Source: Nostoc sp. TCL240-02 (GTDB lineage Bacteria > Cyanobacteriota > Cyanobacteriia > Cyanobacteriales > Nostocaceae). Taken from it: a stretch of DNA of 64,000 nt. A model generated the notes under the pieces. That model made no database searches. It worked only from the letters and a program-made list of their open reading frames with translations, and was not told the DNA's origin. The stretch is from contig NZ_CP040094.1 of the NCBI RefSeq assembly GCF_013343235.1, forward strand, positions 5,017,001-5,081,000, read 5' to 3'. The translations under genes were made by a program, and so were the position numbers. Positions 63,739 through 64,000 of the stretch are shown here, piece after piece; the stretch's first letter is position 1; every line of letters starts with the position of its first letter.

Positions 63739-64000
63739 ATGAATATCATTGTTCGTTTGATTGGAGCGATCGCTCTCCAAGTGTCTGTATTGGCTGCAAT
63801 GTCTAGCATGGCAATGTCTGCTGACAAGCCACTGCGCCTCCGTATCCAGGAGGCTGCTGCTGTGTCTCAACGGAAAACAACACAGAGGATTTGCTCTTTA
63901 GATCCCATTGAAGATTTATTACCTCCACCACAGACTAAGGCCAATAATTCTTTGCTTTCTTACCTTGCTGAAGAAGGTTTTACTCAAAATAAAGAGGGTT
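63739..64000 (+). CDS. Exported protein, 5' part only (runs off the window)
   Basis: The frame starts at the ATG of 63739 and is open to the right edge. It has a signal peptide (MNIIVRLIGAIALQVSVLAAMSS, cleavage near MSA) and then RLRIQEAAAVSQRKTTQRICSLDPIEDLLPPPQTK, NNSLLSYLAEEGFTQNKEG. The family is not recognised from this part. The upstream bases aacaggtaaaac include a weak ribosome-binding site. The opposite strand is also open here, but lacks a signal or sensible composition. Confidence 0.7.
   Translation, partial: MNIIVRLIGAIALQVSVLAAMSSMAMSADKPLRLRIQEAAAVSQRKTTQRICSLDPIEDLLPPPQTKANNSLLSYLAEEGFTQNKEG

Noticed and set aside
63673..63870. Minus-strand frame opposite the right-edge gene
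   Set aside because: The plus strand has a signal peptide and open frame to the edge; the minus frame has His/Cys-rich random composition.

Overview
The window looks like chromosomal DNA of a filamentous, probably heterocyst-forming cyanobacterium of the Nostoc/Anabaena type. The octamer gcgatcgc (HIP1) is scattered throughout. Short tandem repeats of 7-bp and 21-bp units sit between and inside genes. The gene set is also typical: 8-HDF-type photolyase, plant-type ferredoxin, NdbB-like NAD(P)H dehydrogenase, Tab2/Atab2 RNA-binding protein, neutral invertase, DUF928, CHASE2 sensor, WD40 STAND and kinase proteins, UPF0182. I found no rRNA, tRNA or CRISPR array. The genus is inferred, not proven.

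Layout. 1-3643: 3' part of a STAND-NTPase/WD40 gene with two repeat elements inserted in frame. 3865-9949: MATE exporter, a two-gene KamA/ATP-grasp cassette, MscS channel. 10823-17065: large RTX protein, PEP-CTERM-like exported protein, MFS exporter. 17070-30262: a region bounded by two identical, directly repeated IS4-family elements. It holds a membrane protein, the photolyase, a degenerate IS630 element and a decaying two-component/two-partner-secretion locus (response regulator broken twice, CHASE2 kinase without ATPase domain, intact DUF928 gene, headless filamentous haemagglutinin), then HemD and ferredoxin. 30366-37733: small heat-shock protein, SMR exporter, orphan FecCD permease, radical SAM activase, NdbB, HAD hydrolase, SDR and a coiled-coil protein. 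38698-41839: a ROCO gene (LRR-Roc-COR-TIR) with one frameshift. 42547-53923: Tab2, TldE/PmbA, a ClC-CBS-Usp fusion, a kinase-WD40 protein and UPF0182. 54287-56870: a small gene split by an IS1634-family element with complete ends and target duplication. 57092-62744: invertase, glucose-1-dehydrogenase-like SDR, a lipoprotein-anchored methyltransferase, APC permease and a membrane protein. 63739-64000: start of an exported protein.

How the genes relate. Most are single transcription units separated by AT-rich, repeat-laden spacers. Convincing couplings are few: kamA/ATP-grasp (5-bp gap); the old RR-CHASE2-DUF928-haemagglutinin locus; the invertase and sugar dehydrogenase (same strand, consecutive steps of sucrose use).

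The strongest sequence-level results are reconstructions. The IS1634 element can be excised on paper at a 6-bp duplication to restore a reading frame of about 157 codons. The IS630 element can be excised at its TA to restore the N-terminus of the response regulator. The ROCO halves rejoin by removing one base. Three separate genes carry repeat insertions whose lengths (231, 81 and 21 bp) are multiples of three. The most plausible little-described functional units are the KamA/ATP-grasp pair and the TIR-ended ROCO protein.
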